From Ignavibacteriota bacterium (GTDB taxonomy: Bacteria > Bacteroidota > Ignavibacteria > Kapaibacteriales > UBA2268): a stretch of 64,000 bases of DNA. The stretch covers positions 759,428 through 823,427 of the forward strand of contig JAHBUQ010000002.1 in NCBI GenBank assembly GCA_019637995.1, read 5' to 3'. Numbering within the stretch: the stretch's first letter is position 1; the number at the start of each line of letters is the position of its first letter. The notes beneath the pieces were generated by a model. That model had not been told where the DNA came from and ran no database searches. It worked only from the letters and a program-made list of their open reading frames with translations. The position numbers and the translations under genes were made by a program. Positions 50,895 to 60,196 of the stretch are shown piece after piece.

Positions 50895-51215
50895 ATGTCA
50901 AAAAATATCAATCCTCTTGTAGGTAAATTTGAAATACAGATCGGAAAAATGCTGAAAAAGTATCATCAATTGCTATCTGATACACTCACAAGCGACAATT
51001 CAACAATTGATGAACTAAACAAACTTTCGCAGTCAATATGCAAAAATCTCCCCGAGCTTATTAAACTGAAAGATTACTTTGAAAACACAACAGCACCGAA
51101 AGTAAATTCGGTGCCGCCATTTTATTTCAATAATATTATTCAGAATGATGAAATTGCCTCGAACCTGCTGAAAGATTTATTATTCAGATTATCCGAATTG
51201 AGCGATGCAAATTAA
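50895..51215 (+). CDS. Small helical protein of unknown function
   Basis: 106 residues from the ATG at 50,895; an upstream TTG at 50,832 would add 21 residues with hydrophobic text. Composition is helical and polar (FEIQIGKMLKKYHQLLSDTL, DELNKLSQSICKNLPELIKL). No family is recognised. It follows the UmuD-like genes by about 95 bases on the same strand and is convergent with yidC. Confidence 0.55.
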   Translation: MSKNINPLVGKFEIQIGKMLKKYHQLLSDTLTSDNSTIDELNKLSQSICKNLPELIKLKDYFENTTAPKVNSVPPFYFNNIIQNDEIASNLLKDLLFRLSELSDAN

Positions 51216-51223
51216 TTTTAAGA

Positions 51224-53158
51224 TTACCTTTTGCCGCCTTTTTTATTTTGCGGCTTATTCTTTTTAATATTATTATCGTAATTTCCACCTGTATTATATT
51301 TACCCGGAATGCTTTTACCCTGAGATTCAGCCATTTGTTGTGCTTCCCTCATTTTCTTTTGCAGCCAGCCTTCCTTCTTCGGTGATTGCTTCAAAGTTTC
51401 CAAAGTCGGACGGTTTGAAGAGTATTTATTTATATAAAGCTGCTGTCCGATGCTCAAAAGATTGAACATGAAATAGTACAGATTTAAGCCCGAAGGGAAA
51501 TATGAAAACATCAATGTAAACATAACAGGCATCATATAAATCAGAGTCTTCTGACGTGGGTCAGTAATTGTAAGCTTTTGCTGGAAGAACATCGTAATAC
51601 CCATCGCAAGTGCAAGACCTGAAATATGTGTTAAGCCAAGAATCGGGAACCCAAAATCAATCAATTTGTCAGGAACCGACAAGTCCTGAATCCACCATAT
51701 AAATGGTGCTTGTCTTAGGTCAATTGATGCTCGGAGAAGTTGCCATAAGGCAATAAGAATTGGCATTTGAAGCAGCATCGGAAGGCAACCGCCAACAGGA
51801 TTTATTCCGTATTCGGAATATAATCCCATAATTGCCTGTTGTTGCTTGGCATTATCATCTTTGTATTTTTCACGCAATTTAGTCATTTCAGGAGCAAGAA
51901 GCTGCATTTTCTGAGCAGATTTCATCTGCTGAATTGTCAAAGGATAAAGCAGGAATTTCATTATTATCGAAAAGATAATTATTGAAATACCATAATTTGG
52001 TACAAACTTATGAATAAATGTTAAAATCGGGAGCATGAAATATTCTGATATCTGGCGGATACCGTATTTCCATCCAAGATTAACCATTGCTTGTATGCCA
52101 TAAGGCTTTACAATGTCATAATCAAGCGGTCCAATATAAATTGAAAAAGATTTTTTATCTGTTGACTGATTAAATGGCACTCTAAGCGAAATGCTGTAAC
52201 GCTCAACAACGCCGTTATCTCTTACTGCCTTTTTCCAACCGTATAGGTCTGCTGTACCATCGAAATTTTGCCATGGCTGAGGAATTATTGCTGCACCGAA
52301 GTACTTAGTTTTTATACCGATATAATCAATAATCCCTGTTTCTTTACTTTCAACAGGCTCATCTTGATCAGCGTTCAATTCAGCTACAGAACCATTAAGC
52401 TGAGCAACTGCATAGCCTTCGGTTGATTCATCAACACTGCTTCCCTCCTGATACTTTACGCCATCACTCCAAACAATATTATATCCGCGATTAGGCGGGA
52501 TAATATCATCCATTTTCTCCATTATAACGTCTGTATCAAAAGCGTATTTATCACCGTAAAACTTATAAGTTCTGATAATTGATTTACCCGGAGCAACATC
52601 GAGACGCATCTCAAAGACAGCAGTATCACTTCCACTTATTTCAATTTTATTGCCAAAATCTGACTTAAAATCAAAATACAGCTCACGACTGTCTATTCTA
52701 TGTCCTTCAAATGTAGTAAACGTAAGATAGACTTCACCGGCATCATTCCAAATAAGTTGTGAAGGATCTCCGTCCCATTTTTTAAACTTTTTAAGTGTCC
52801 ATGTTTTAACAGCACCGCCTTTAGAAGAAATCCGGGCTCTCATGACATCATTTTCAATCGTGATAATATTTTCTTCGCCTTCTGCAAAGGGTGCAAACTT
52901 GTTGCCGTATAGATTTACATATTTATTCGTATCTTCGGCTGCAATAACATCTGCAGGTTTCAATGGTTCAAGTTTAATTTCGCCATCTACAGAATCGGTA
53001 CCCGGAATTCTGTCATTTGTTACTGCAGTAGTGTCTGACAGAGACTTACGCTCTTGCGCTTTTTTAGCTTCTTCTTGTGATTCAGATTGTTGCCAAAGCA
53101 TCCAGCCTACGACAACTACAAAAATCAATGCATAACCAATAAGAGTTCTTTTATCCAT
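51224..53158 (-). CDS. yidC: Membrane protein insertase YidC
   Basis: 644 residues. The N-terminal anchor is LIGYALIFVVVVGWMLWQQS, followed by the large periplasmic beta-sandwich (about 60-350) and the conserved insertase core: LPILTFIHKFVPNYGISII, MKSAQKMQLLAPEMTKLREK, YGINPVGGCLPMLLQMPILI and YFPSGLNLYYFMFNLLSIGQ. A basic C-terminal tail (KKNKPQNKKGGKR) is typical of Bacteroidota YidC and may contact ribosomes. It lies downstream of rnpA and yidD on the same strand, the standard order. Confidence 0.96.
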   Translation of the reverse strand: MDKRTLIGYALIFVVVVGWMLWQQSESQEEAKKAQERKSLSDTTAVTNDRIPGTDSVDGEIKLEPLKPADVIAAEDTNKYVNLYGNKFAPFAEGEENIITIENDVMRARISSKGGAVKTWTLKKFKKWDGDPSQLIWNDAGEVYLTFTTFEGHRIDSRELYFDFKSDFGNKIEISGSDTAVFEMRLDVAPGKSIIRTYKFYGDKYAFDTDVIMEKMDDIIPPNRGYNIVWSDGVKYQEGSSVDESTEGYAVAQLNGSVAELNADQDEPVESKETGIIDYIGIKTKYFGAAIIPQPWQNFDGTADLYGWKKAVRDNGVVERYSISLRVPFNQSTDKKSFSIYIGPLDYDIVKPYGIQAMVNLGWKYGIRQISEYFMLPILTFIHKFVPNYGISIIIFSIIMKFLLYPLTIQQMKSAQKMQLLAPEMTKLREKYKDDNAKQQQAIMGLYSEYGINPVGGCLPMLLQMPILIALWQLLRASIDLRQAPFIWWIQDLSVPDKLIDFGFPILGLTHISGLALAMGITMFFQQKLTITDPRQKTLIYMMPVMFTLMFSYFPSGLNLYYFMFNLLSIGQQLYINKYSSNRPTLETLKQSPKKEGWLQKKMREAQQMAESQGKSIPGKYNTGGNYDNNIKKNKPQNKKGGKR

Positions 53159-53174
53159 TTTAAATTTTCATACC

Positions 53175-53405
53175 TTAATTTGAACAATGTTTACATTCCG
53201 GGACATGGTCTATACCTCCCGGATGGAACGGATGACACTTGGAAATTCTTTTTACTGCAAGCCAACTACCTTTGCCCGCACCAAACCGCTCAATTGATGT
53301 CAAAGCATATTCTGAACAAGTAGGATAAAATCTGCAGGAAGGCGGCAAAACAGGCGAAATAAATAATCTGTAAAATTTTATAATATATGTTAATATTAAT
53401 TTCAT
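53175..53405 (-). CDS. yidD: Membrane protein insertion efficiency factor YidD
   Basis: 76 residues: [40 protein letters not shown] and [12 protein letters not shown], the classic YidD pattern with the conserved Cys residues (CRFYPTCS). It overlaps the end of rnpA by four bases and lies 16 bases upstream of yidC. Confidence 0.95.
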   Translation of the reverse strand: MKLILTYIIKFYRLFISPVLPPSCRFYPTCSEYALTSIERFGAGKGSWLAVKRISKCHPFHPGGIDHVPECKHCSN

Positions 53406-53830
53406 TTTTCAGACTCCGCCTCTGAGCTGAAATACAGTTCAGCGGATTTTGTGACACGTTCTAAAGACGGAAGCACATCAGCTAAATTTATTAATGCAGG
53501 ATGCACCGGTGCTTTTCTCCAGGAAAATACAGCATATTTGAAGGGAGGTTTGTCCAACATTATGTAGCGCTCCGCGAATATCTTTTTAATACTTTCTCTT
53601 AATAATCTTTTAACTCTGTTTCTTACTACAGCTTTACGGATAAACTTCTTTCCTGCCGTAACGCCATAGTAAAGCGTTTTGTCGTCGTTACAATTCTTGA
53701 TGAGTGCATTGTTTTCTTCGGCATCGCTATGAACAAATACAGCCGTTAAATCTTTATCATAAAACTTTTTCCCCGCATTGAATATCAGAGAAAATGAATT
53801 AAATCCTTTTATTGGCTTAACTTGAAGCAC
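53402..53830 (-). CDS. rnpA: Ribonuclease P protein component
   Basis: 142 residues, a GTG start at 53,830; no better start lies upstream before a stop. The RNA-binding motif [20 protein letters not shown] followed by LRESIK is the RnpA signature (RNRxKR). N-terminal [14 protein letters not shown] corresponds to the F..vf..G segment. It partners with RNase P RNA to process tRNA 5' ends. Located between rpmH and yidD as usual. Confidence 0.93.
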   Translation of the reverse strand: MLQVKPIKGFNSFSLIFNAGKKFYDKDLTAVFVHSDAEENNALIKNCNDDKTLYYGVTAGKKFIRKAVVRNRVKRLLRESIKKIFAERYIMLDKPPFKYAVFSWRKAPVHPALINLADVLPSLERVTKSAELYFSSEAESEK

Positions 53831-53931
53831 AGTTTGACCGGTAATTACCTAAAAATATTTGTAAAAAAAAAGGGCAACAATATTATTCTCGTACTTAAGA
53901 ATATTACGCCGCCCCACAAAATATCAGTAGC

Positions 53932-54075
53932 CTACTGGTCGCTTACAGTTAGTCTGTGTCTGCCTTTAGCACGACGACGGGCTAATACTTTTCTGCCGTT
54001 TTTGGTTGCCATACGAGAGCGAAAACCATGCTTATTGGCACGCTTACGTCTGCTTGGCTGATACGTTCTTTTCAT
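53932..54075 (-). CDS. rpmH: 50S ribosomal protein L34
   Basis: 47 residues: [20 protein letters not shown], then [20 protein letters not shown] and RLTVSDQ, a full-length L34. It begins the rpmH-rnpA-yidD-yidC operon. In many bacteria dnaA and oriC lie upstream of rpmH, but here 54,076-54,303 contains only AT-rich sequence in which I see no DnaA boxes. Confidence 0.97.
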   Translation of the reverse strand: MKRTYQPSRRKRANKHGFRSRMATKNGRKVLARRRAKGRHRLTVSDQ

Positions 54076-54303
54076 TTTTGCACCTAATTAAATATCTAAT
54101 AAATTTTAATTTGCATAATTTCAGAACTACAAAGATAACATTTTTTTTAATTCTGAAGAAATTCTTTTGAAAATATATGTTGATTTTCTACAATTTTTCA
54201 AAAAAAATATGCTCATTCAATATAAATTCATTAGATTTGTAACATTTTGTTAAATTAAGTGTTTTTGTTATTTAATTCATTAATAACTATAATTGGATTT
54301 ATT

Positions 54304-55188
54304 ATGTTGAAAAAAATAATGTATATATTTCTTGTATTTTCAATTTCTATAGCAGGTAAATTATCCGCTGATGAAATTCCATTTGAATTTGACGGCAAAT
54401 CCTACAAAATCGTCAAAACCAAACAAAGCTGGACTGAAGCAGCAGCTTACGCTATTTCGCAGGGCGGGCATCTTGTGCATATCGAAAGTCGTGAAGAGCA
54501 GGACGCTGTTTACAATGCCATAGTCCAAAATATTGAAACTACATATACTGTCGTTATGGATGGCGGTGGCGTAGCTTATGTATGGATAGGTGCAACCGAT
54601 ATTGAAGAGGAAGGCGTATGGGTTTGGGATGGTACAAACAGCGGAGCAGGCAAAGTATTCTGGACCGGTCAAGGTACTGCAGGCTCAGGCAATGGAGCAA
54701 CTGTTGATGACAGCTTTATAAACTGGGGTGGAATCGAGCAGTACGGCTCTCCAAGAGAGCCCGATAACTTCAACAATATGCAGGATGCTGCAGCAATAGC
54801 TCTGGAGCCTTGGCCCAAAAATATGGGAATACTTGGCAAAGCAGGCGAATGGAACGATATTTCAACTACAAACCAACTATATTTTGTAATTGAATTTGAC
54901 AATCCGTCGAGTATAAATTTTGATGAGAAAATTGAGCTTTCAAGCTATTCTCAGCCCAATCCTGTTAAGAATAATCAAACAAAAATTGTTTTTGAAGCTG
55001 CCGGAAGCGAAACTGCATATCTGAAAATATACGACCTGAATGGGCAACTTGTTAAGGAAAACAGCATGCAGACAATTGCAGGAACTAATTTTTTCGAAAT
55101 TCAATTTGATAATATTGCAGCAGGAGTATTATTCTACAATGTAATTCTTAAGGATTACACACACACGGGAAAATTAATTCTTGAATAA
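54304..55188 (+). CDS. Secreted C-type lectin-like protein with T9SS sorting domain
   Basis: About 294 residues from the ATG at 54,304. A signal peptide (IMYIFLVFSISIAGKLSA) is followed by a C-type lectin fold: YKIVKTKQSWTEAAAYAIS, GGHLVHIESREEQDAV, VWIGATDIEEEGVWVWDGT, PDNFNNMQDAAAI and KAGEWNDISTTNQLYFVIE. This is the WIG...W.D...E...N layout of calcium- or sugar-binding lectins, here carrying EPDN. The C-terminal 75 residues are a T9SS type A domain (SQPNPVKNNQTKIVFEA, YLKIYDLNGQLV, GKLILE). Likely a surface adhesin. Confidence 0.88.
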   Translation: MLKKIMYIFLVFSISIAGKLSADEIPFEFDGKSYKIVKTKQSWTEAAAYAISQGGHLVHIESREEQDAVYNAIVQNIETTYTVVMDGGGVAYVWIGATDIEEEGVWVWDGTNSGAGKVFWTGQGTAGSGNGATVDDSFINWGGIEQYGSPREPDNFNNMQDAAAIALEPWPKNMGILGKAGEWNDISTTNQLYFVIEFDNPSSINFDEKIELSSYSQPNPVKNNQTKIVFEAAGSETAYLKIYDLNGQLVKENSMQTIAGTNFFEIQFDNIAAGVLFYNVILKDYTHTGKLILE

Positions 55189-55211
55189 TAATACTATAAT
55201 TAATATTAACA

Positions 55212-55258
55212 TTGGGCTGTCTCGATTTCTGATTATTTTGCTTATGAGGCAGCCCCAA
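55212..55258. terminator. Bidirectional hairpin terminator
   Basis: TTGGGCTGTCTC pairs with GAGGCAGCCCCAA with small defects around a 22-base loop. It lies between the convergent lectin and glycosyltransferase-like genes. Confidence 0.7.
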
Positions 55259-55259
55259 G

Positions 55260-56339
55260 TTAATATTCGACTAATTTAATATACTTTTGTCTGTTTACTT
55301 CAAAATCAAATTTATTATGATTTACCATTTGGGATTTTATTAATTTTAGAATTTGAGGATTTTCTTTTAGTGAAATAATCTTTTCATAAAAATTGTCCGA
55401 ATTGTAGAAAATTGAAGAAATATTTATATCCTCAAAATTTTCAAAATATTCATGATTAAGCATTGGAATCATATATGAAAATGACATTAAGAATGTTCCG
55501 CTTGTTTTGGTTGAACTGTAACTTCTGAAATTTCCGGCTCCGGGATGGATCAAAGTAGCAAGAATATCTCCGTTGGACATATAGTTTCTGAAAGTAGAAT
55601 TATCAACATAGTCATCAAACAGAATAAAATTATTTTCAAGATTGTATTCTGCAATTTTGATTTTTAACTCAGATCCGATTCCTTTGTTGTGCATTGATTT
55701 GCCAAGAAGTATAAATTTGATTTCTTTGGGAACTGATTTATTTTTTAATGTTTCAAGTAATAAAAAATAGTCCCTCCTTTCAGCTTCAACCAGTCCCGGA
55801 ATAATTATCCAAAACTCATTATCGGGTTTAATTCTCTCCGCCAAAAATTTTGGGCGAGCAATTGGGTAGATATATTCGTTTTTTATGTCAAGTTCACTTC
55901 CGCTGTTCTTCCAAATATATGGATTAAGAGTAAACATTTTCTTAATCTTAGGAATAATTATCTTTTGAAATGTTTTACTGCTGCTTTTTAGATTTCCTGC
56001 ATTATGAATTATGCCGGATACTTTTCTCTTCCCAAATGGAAACAGGCAAAAATTTCTTACAGGAGTCCCTTCGATAGTATTTAGTATAATATTTTGAATA
56101 TCAAATTTGCGAATATATTGCCAGGTTTTTACTATTTGGTAAAATTTTGATAACTGATTTCCACTAAAATTAAGGAAATAGTAATTATCAATATTATCAT
56201 AAAAATCAAATCTTGACTTTAAAGATTCATTTCCTATGAAATGAGTTGTATAACCGGACATTTTCAGAAATTCAAATTGACTGTAAAGCAATTCATCATG
56301 AGAATTGCCAAATTCGCAAATAACTGCAGATTTATTCAT
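55260..56339 (-). CDS. Glycosyltransferase-like protein (GT-B type)
   Basis: 359 residues with a two-Rossmann-domain look: the N-terminal half begins SAVICEFGNSHDELLYSQFE, and the C-terminal half has FWIIIPGLVEAERRDYFLLL, IKFILLGKSM and DILATLIHPGAGNFRSYSST, with a K-T-SGT segment resembling the GT4 sugar-nucleotide binding region (KxSGTxxxS). The expected final EX7E motif is not obvious. Substrate unknown. It ends 13 bases before miaB on the same strand. Confidence 0.65.
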   Translation of the reverse strand: MNKSAVICEFGNSHDELLYSQFEFLKMSGYTTHFIGNESLKSRFDFYDNIDNYYFLNFSGNQLSKFYQIVKTWQYIRKFDIQNIILNTIEGTPVRNFCLFPFGKRKVSGIIHNAGNLKSSSKTFQKIIIPKIKKMFTLNPYIWKNSGSELDIKNEYIYPIARPKFLAERIKPDNEFWIIIPGLVEAERRDYFLLLETLKNKSVPKEIKFILLGKSMHNKGIGSELKIKIAEYNLENNFILFDDYVDNSTFRNYMSNGDILATLIHPGAGNFRSYSSTKTSGTFLMSFSYMIPMLNHEYFENFEDINISSIFYNSDNFYEKIISLKENPQILKLIKSQMVNHNKFDFEVNRQKYIKLVEY

Positions 56340-56352
56340 AATTTAATTGATT

Positions 56353-57750
56353 TCAAACTAATTCACCGAATAATGTTGCTGAAGAGGATTTGTAAATTTT
56401 GCAATTAACTAAATCTGCCGTCTTGATTTCACCTGCTGAATTATCAAATATCACGACTTTATTCGTATCGCTTCTTCCCTGCCATTCTTTTGGATTCTTC
56501 TTACTTGGACCTTCAACAAGTACTTCGTGAATTTTTCCATGTTCATTCAAATTAATATCTCTTGCGATATTATTCTGAAGCTCTATAATTTCACTCAAGC
56601 GGCGTTTTTTTACATCTTCCGGTACATCATCATCCATCATATAGGATTTAGTTTTTGGACGCGGGGAATAATTGAACATATAAGCACCATCGTATCTTAC
56701 AATTTCCATCAGCTCGAGAGTTTTCTTATGGTCATCTTCGGTTTCGGTCGGAAATCCTGAAATAATATCAGTCGAAAGTGCGACATTTGGAATTAATTCT
56801 TTAATTTTATTCATTCTATCGATATAATGCTCGATTGAATAATGCCGATTCATTAGTTGGAGAATTTTGTCAGAGCCGGACTGCACGGGCAGATGAATAT
56901 AATTGCAGATATTTTTGTACTTAGCCATTGTCTCAATCAAGTCATCAGTCATATCGTAAGGGTGTGAAGTTGTATATCTTATTCTCATTTCGGGTACGGC
57001 TTTAGCGCATTCTTCGAGAAGGCGGGCAAAATCTACCTTGCTGTCCATATCAATATAGCTATTTACATTCTGTCCTAAAAGAGTAACTTCTTTAAATCCC
57101 TGCTCATACAATTCTGTAATTTCATTAATTACAGCACTGAATGGTTTTGAACGCTCTCTTCCACGGGTATAGGGAACAACACAATATGTGCAGAATTTAT
57201 CGCAACCGCGCATAATAGAAAGCCATGCAGAAATTCCTTCTGTACGAAGTGGAATTATATCATCATAAGTTTCGACTCGACTGAGTTTGACTGCTATCCC
57301 CTGCTCACCACCCAAAGCCGAATCAATCATTTCGGGTACTCTTCTGTATTCGTCAGGACCAACAACGATACTGACCAAATCCTGCTTACCGATTAGTTTT
57401 CCGCGAAGTCTCTCAGCCATACAGCCCAATATTCCGACCACAAGTTTAGAATTTTTCTTTCGGTAATGTCTGAGATGCTGAAGACGTTTTTCTATTTTAG
57501 CTTCAGCATTGTCACGAACAGAGCAAGTATTGAGAAGTATAACATCGGATTTCTCTATCATATCGGTGATTCCATAGCCGCTGCTCTGCAAGATTCCTGC
57601 TACAATTTCGGAATCATTGACATTCATTTGGCAGCCATAAGTTTCGATATAAACTTTTTTGCCGTTTTTAGAATTTCTTAGTTCTTTAGTGATAACTTCC
57701 AAATCACCGTTTGTACGTTTGCTTAATATGGGTATATCTATCTGCATCAT
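56353..57750 (-). CDS. miaB: tRNA-2-methylthio-N6-dimethylallyladenosine synthase MiaB
   Basis: 465 residues: the N-terminal UPF0004 domain KVYIETYGCQMNVNDSEIVA with one 4Fe-4S site (three Cys), the radical SAM motif RGCDKFCTYCVVPYTRGRER (CxxxCxxC), then TSHPYDMTDDLIETMAKY and the C-terminal TRAM domain (KIHEVLVEGPSKKNPKEWQG). MiaB adds the methylthio group to i6A37 in tRNAs. Two adjacent ATG codons start the frame; either could be used. Confidence 0.95.
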   Translation of the reverse strand: MMQIDIPILSKRTNGDLEVITKELRNSKNGKKVYIETYGCQMNVNDSEIVAGILQSSGYGITDMIEKSDVILLNTCSVRDNAEAKIEKRLQHLRHYRKKNSKLVVGILGCMAERLRGKLIGKQDLVSIVVGPDEYRRVPEMIDSALGGEQGIAVKLSRVETYDDIIPLRTEGISAWLSIMRGCDKFCTYCVVPYTRGRERSKPFSAVINEITELYEQGFKEVTLLGQNVNSYIDMDSKVDFARLLEECAKAVPEMRIRYTTSHPYDMTDDLIETMAKYKNICNYIHLPVQSGSDKILQLMNRHYSIEHYIDRMNKIKELIPNVALSTDIISGFPTETEDDHKKTLELMEIVRYDGAYMFNYSPRPKTKSYMMDDDVPEDVKKRRLSEIIELQNNIARDINLNEHGKIHEVLVEGPSKKNPKEWQGRSDTNKVVIFDNSAGEIKTADLVNCKIYKSSSATLFGELV

Positions 57751-57923
57751 TAGTTATTTCGATTTGATTTTGAATAATTATTTATAAACGAATAATTTAT
57801 AAATATAATTTGTTCAAGTTTCAAATATGATATTAGCAATATCAAATAGTAGTGGAGCTTGCTTTATTGTTGTATCATTTTGGACTGATAAATCCTTTTC
57901 TGATGACCGGAAAGTTATTACAA

Positions 57924-59558
57924 CTATTTGAAGTTCTTTCTAATATATGATTCAGGTGCAATTTGATAGAAGGCGCTCAATTGTCTTACCATTTTTTGTA
58001 AATCAACGCAGTCTTCCAAAAGTGAAGAATTTGCAATATTATCAACTGACATCTTTTTTAGTAGATTGTCATACAAATCTTCAACCTCATCCTGCGCAAG
58101 TTGTAATGTCAGACCTATATTGTCATATAATTCCTGCTTAAGATTCTTAAACTCTTTTTGATAGCTAAGATTATCAATCAATATATCTTTATAAATCTCT
58201 AAAGTAGCACATAATTCTTTAGGAATAAATCCCTGAGCAAACCTTCTGATTGCAATATCATCAATATATTTAAGCATTAAATTCCTGTCATTGCTTCGAA
58301 TAGTAGCCATAATAAGGTGATACAAAGTACTCATATAACACAGAAAATCATTTTCATCCATATCCCAGTATTTCGTAAATAAGCCTTCTTTATAAGGACC
58401 TTTAATTTTTTTGATAATCATATCAAGTAATGCTTCCTTATTTTGGGCTAAAGCTTCATAAATCTGCATATTTGTTCTCCGGGCAACTTTATGCAAGGCT
58501 GCTTCATTTTTAACAGCCCATTCGTCTTTATGATTTTTCATCTTTTCAATCAGAAATAACAAACGCCTTTCAATATGATATCTCTGTTTAGGCTCCCAAT
58601 TTAAAACATTTGATGTATATGAAGGGTCAATATTGAGTTTTAAATCAATAAACTTAACCATCCAGATTTTCTCAAATGGTTCATCGCATCTTAGCTTCAG
58701 ATATTTTAAAAGATGCTTAGCAGCAATACCCGGATAAGCAAGAAGCTTGGATATAAAAATTGGTTTGATTGTCTTTCCGTAAAAGTATCCTGTTGCAATT
58801 TCAAAGAGTTTCGAATGTGAACTTGAACCTGAAGGACTTGCTAAAAACACCTGATATTTAGGCAATTCTTTATATTTAACAATAATTTTAGAGAATAGGC
58901 TTATCAAATCATTAACATGAAGATATGGAATTGCAGACCTGCCACGACCAGCCAAAATTCTTGATTCCATTTTTGTTGAAAGCCAGGTATCTAAAAATTT
59001 ATATAAAGGTGCATATTCACACCAATCGCTAAAAATTGCAGCAAATCTTACAGGATAGCATGAAAAATATTCTGAATATTCTTTGCATAAATTCTCGCCC
59101 TTTAGCTTGCTTTGTGCATAAGCATATTGCGCAACCAATGGGGAATTCTCGGTTACAGCAACGTCCTCATTTGAAAACTCGCAGGCAGCAAGTGAACTGG
59201 AAAATATTAATAATTTTATCCCAATCTTTTTTCCAAGTTCGAGTACATTTCTTGTTCCGGTAACATTACTGCGTTGATATTCAGGATTGTCATTGTAAGA
59301 AAAATCATAAAATGCAGCAAGATGAATTAGATAATCAATTCCACCCTGCTCATTAATATAATCTCCAACCTCCTGCATAATTTCTTCATTTGCTATATCA
59401 CATTGAATCCATTTGATATTATGATGATAAGGTATGTTGGATTCTGTTCTTGAGCGTCTGGCTATAGCATAAATAATATAGTCTTCTTTGAAGCTGTCAA
59501 GAAGATAACGACCTATAAATCCGGATGCACCGGTTATAATGATTGAAGGTTTTTCCAT
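57924..59558 (-). CDS. NAD(P)-dependent epimerase/SDR with extra C-terminal helical domain
   Basis: 544 residues. Residues 1-330 are an extended SDR: IIITGASGFIGRYLLDSF (GxxGxxG), YLIHLAAFYDFSYND, LLIFSSSLAACEF and YAYAQSKLKGENL (YxxxK). Residues 330-540 form an all-helical domain (LLDMIIKKIKGPYKEGLF, IRSNDRNLMLKYIDDIAIRR, QDEVEDLYDNLLKKMS) resembling RsbRD-type sensor helical domains. The substrate is unknown. The fusion suggests regulation by a partner. The gene for a four-helix membrane protein (59,561) lies just upstream by two bases. Confidence 0.78.
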   Translation of the reverse strand: MEKPSIIITGASGFIGRYLLDSFKEDYIIYAIARRSRTESNIPYHHNIKWIQCDIANEEIMQEVGDYINEQGGIDYLIHLAAFYDFSYNDNPEYQRSNVTGTRNVLELGKKIGIKLLIFSSSLAACEFSNEDVAVTENSPLVAQYAYAQSKLKGENLCKEYSEYFSCYPVRFAAIFSDWCEYAPLYKFLDTWLSTKMESRILAGRGRSAIPYLHVNDLISLFSKIIVKYKELPKYQVFLASPSGSSSHSKLFEIATGYFYGKTIKPIFISKLLAYPGIAAKHLLKYLKLRCDEPFEKIWMVKFIDLKLNIDPSYTSNVLNWEPKQRYHIERRLLFLIEKMKNHKDEWAVKNEAALHKVARRTNMQIYEALAQNKEALLDMIIKKIKGPYKEGLFTKYWDMDENDFLCYMSTLYHLIMATIRSNDRNLMLKYIDDIAIRRFAQGFIPKELCATLEIYKDILIDNLSYQKEFKNLKQELYDNIGLTLQLAQDEVEDLYDNLLKKMSVDNIANSSLLEDCVDLQKMVRQLSAFYQIAPESYIRKNFK

Positions 59559-59560
59559 AA

Positions 59561-59965
59561 CTACAAGCTCGACGACTCAATTTCATTACTAATTAGTTGA
59601 TAATTAAGGTAAAATATTGTTAGTCCAATTAAAAAATCAATAACTCCTGAAAGTAAGATAACTATAGTAGGGTCAATAAATAAATAGTAAATTACAAGAA
59701 AAACGGTTGCTGTAAATTTTACTATTATAATGAACTTGATAAAATTTCTGCAATTAGGAATATCAATAGCAGCGAAATAATATCCTAATGCCATCACAAG
59801 GTGAAAAACGCCTCCCTGTGTGCGAAAAAATCTTCCACCCAATTCTGTAAATCCAAATAAACTCATTAAATTATCAGGCAGTACAATCAATGCAATACCT
59901 ATACATAAAGTATGCAATGAAGTAAGTAATAAAATTATTTTCAAATGTTTAGCGTTAATTTTCAT
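59561..59965 (-). CDS. Small four-helix membrane protein
   Basis: 134 residues with four hydrophobic helices (about 9-29, 51-70, 78-96 and 98-122) and the phrase GFTELGGRFFRTQGGVFHL between the first and second. No family recognised for certain. It is co-transcribed with the SDR fusion (two-base gap). Confidence 0.65.
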   Translation of the reverse strand: MKINAKHLKIILLLTSLHTLCIGIALIVLPDNLMSLFGFTELGGRFFRTQGGVFHLVMALGYYFAAIDIPNCRNFIKFIIIVKFTATVFLVIYYLFIDPTIVILLSGVIDFLIGLTIFYLNYQLISNEIESSSL

Positions 59966-60196
59966 TTAACTATTCTCAATTTTCTTTTGCAATGTTTTTT
60001 TAAAATGCATCTACAAACGATACAAACATACGAATATATAAATTTATAATAAAATAAATTAAGTAAGAATACAATTATATTGCATGAAATTACAATTTTT
60101 TACTCTGTTAGTTTAAAAAGATACTTTAGGCAAGATAAATATTAATAATGCTCCCAAAAAAGCATAATTTACTTTCTATAAAAGAATCATGACAAG

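Noticed and set aside
54076..54303. Replication origin upstream of rpmH
   Set aside because: No dnaA gene and no DnaA-box cluster was visible; the AT-rich spacer alone is not enough.
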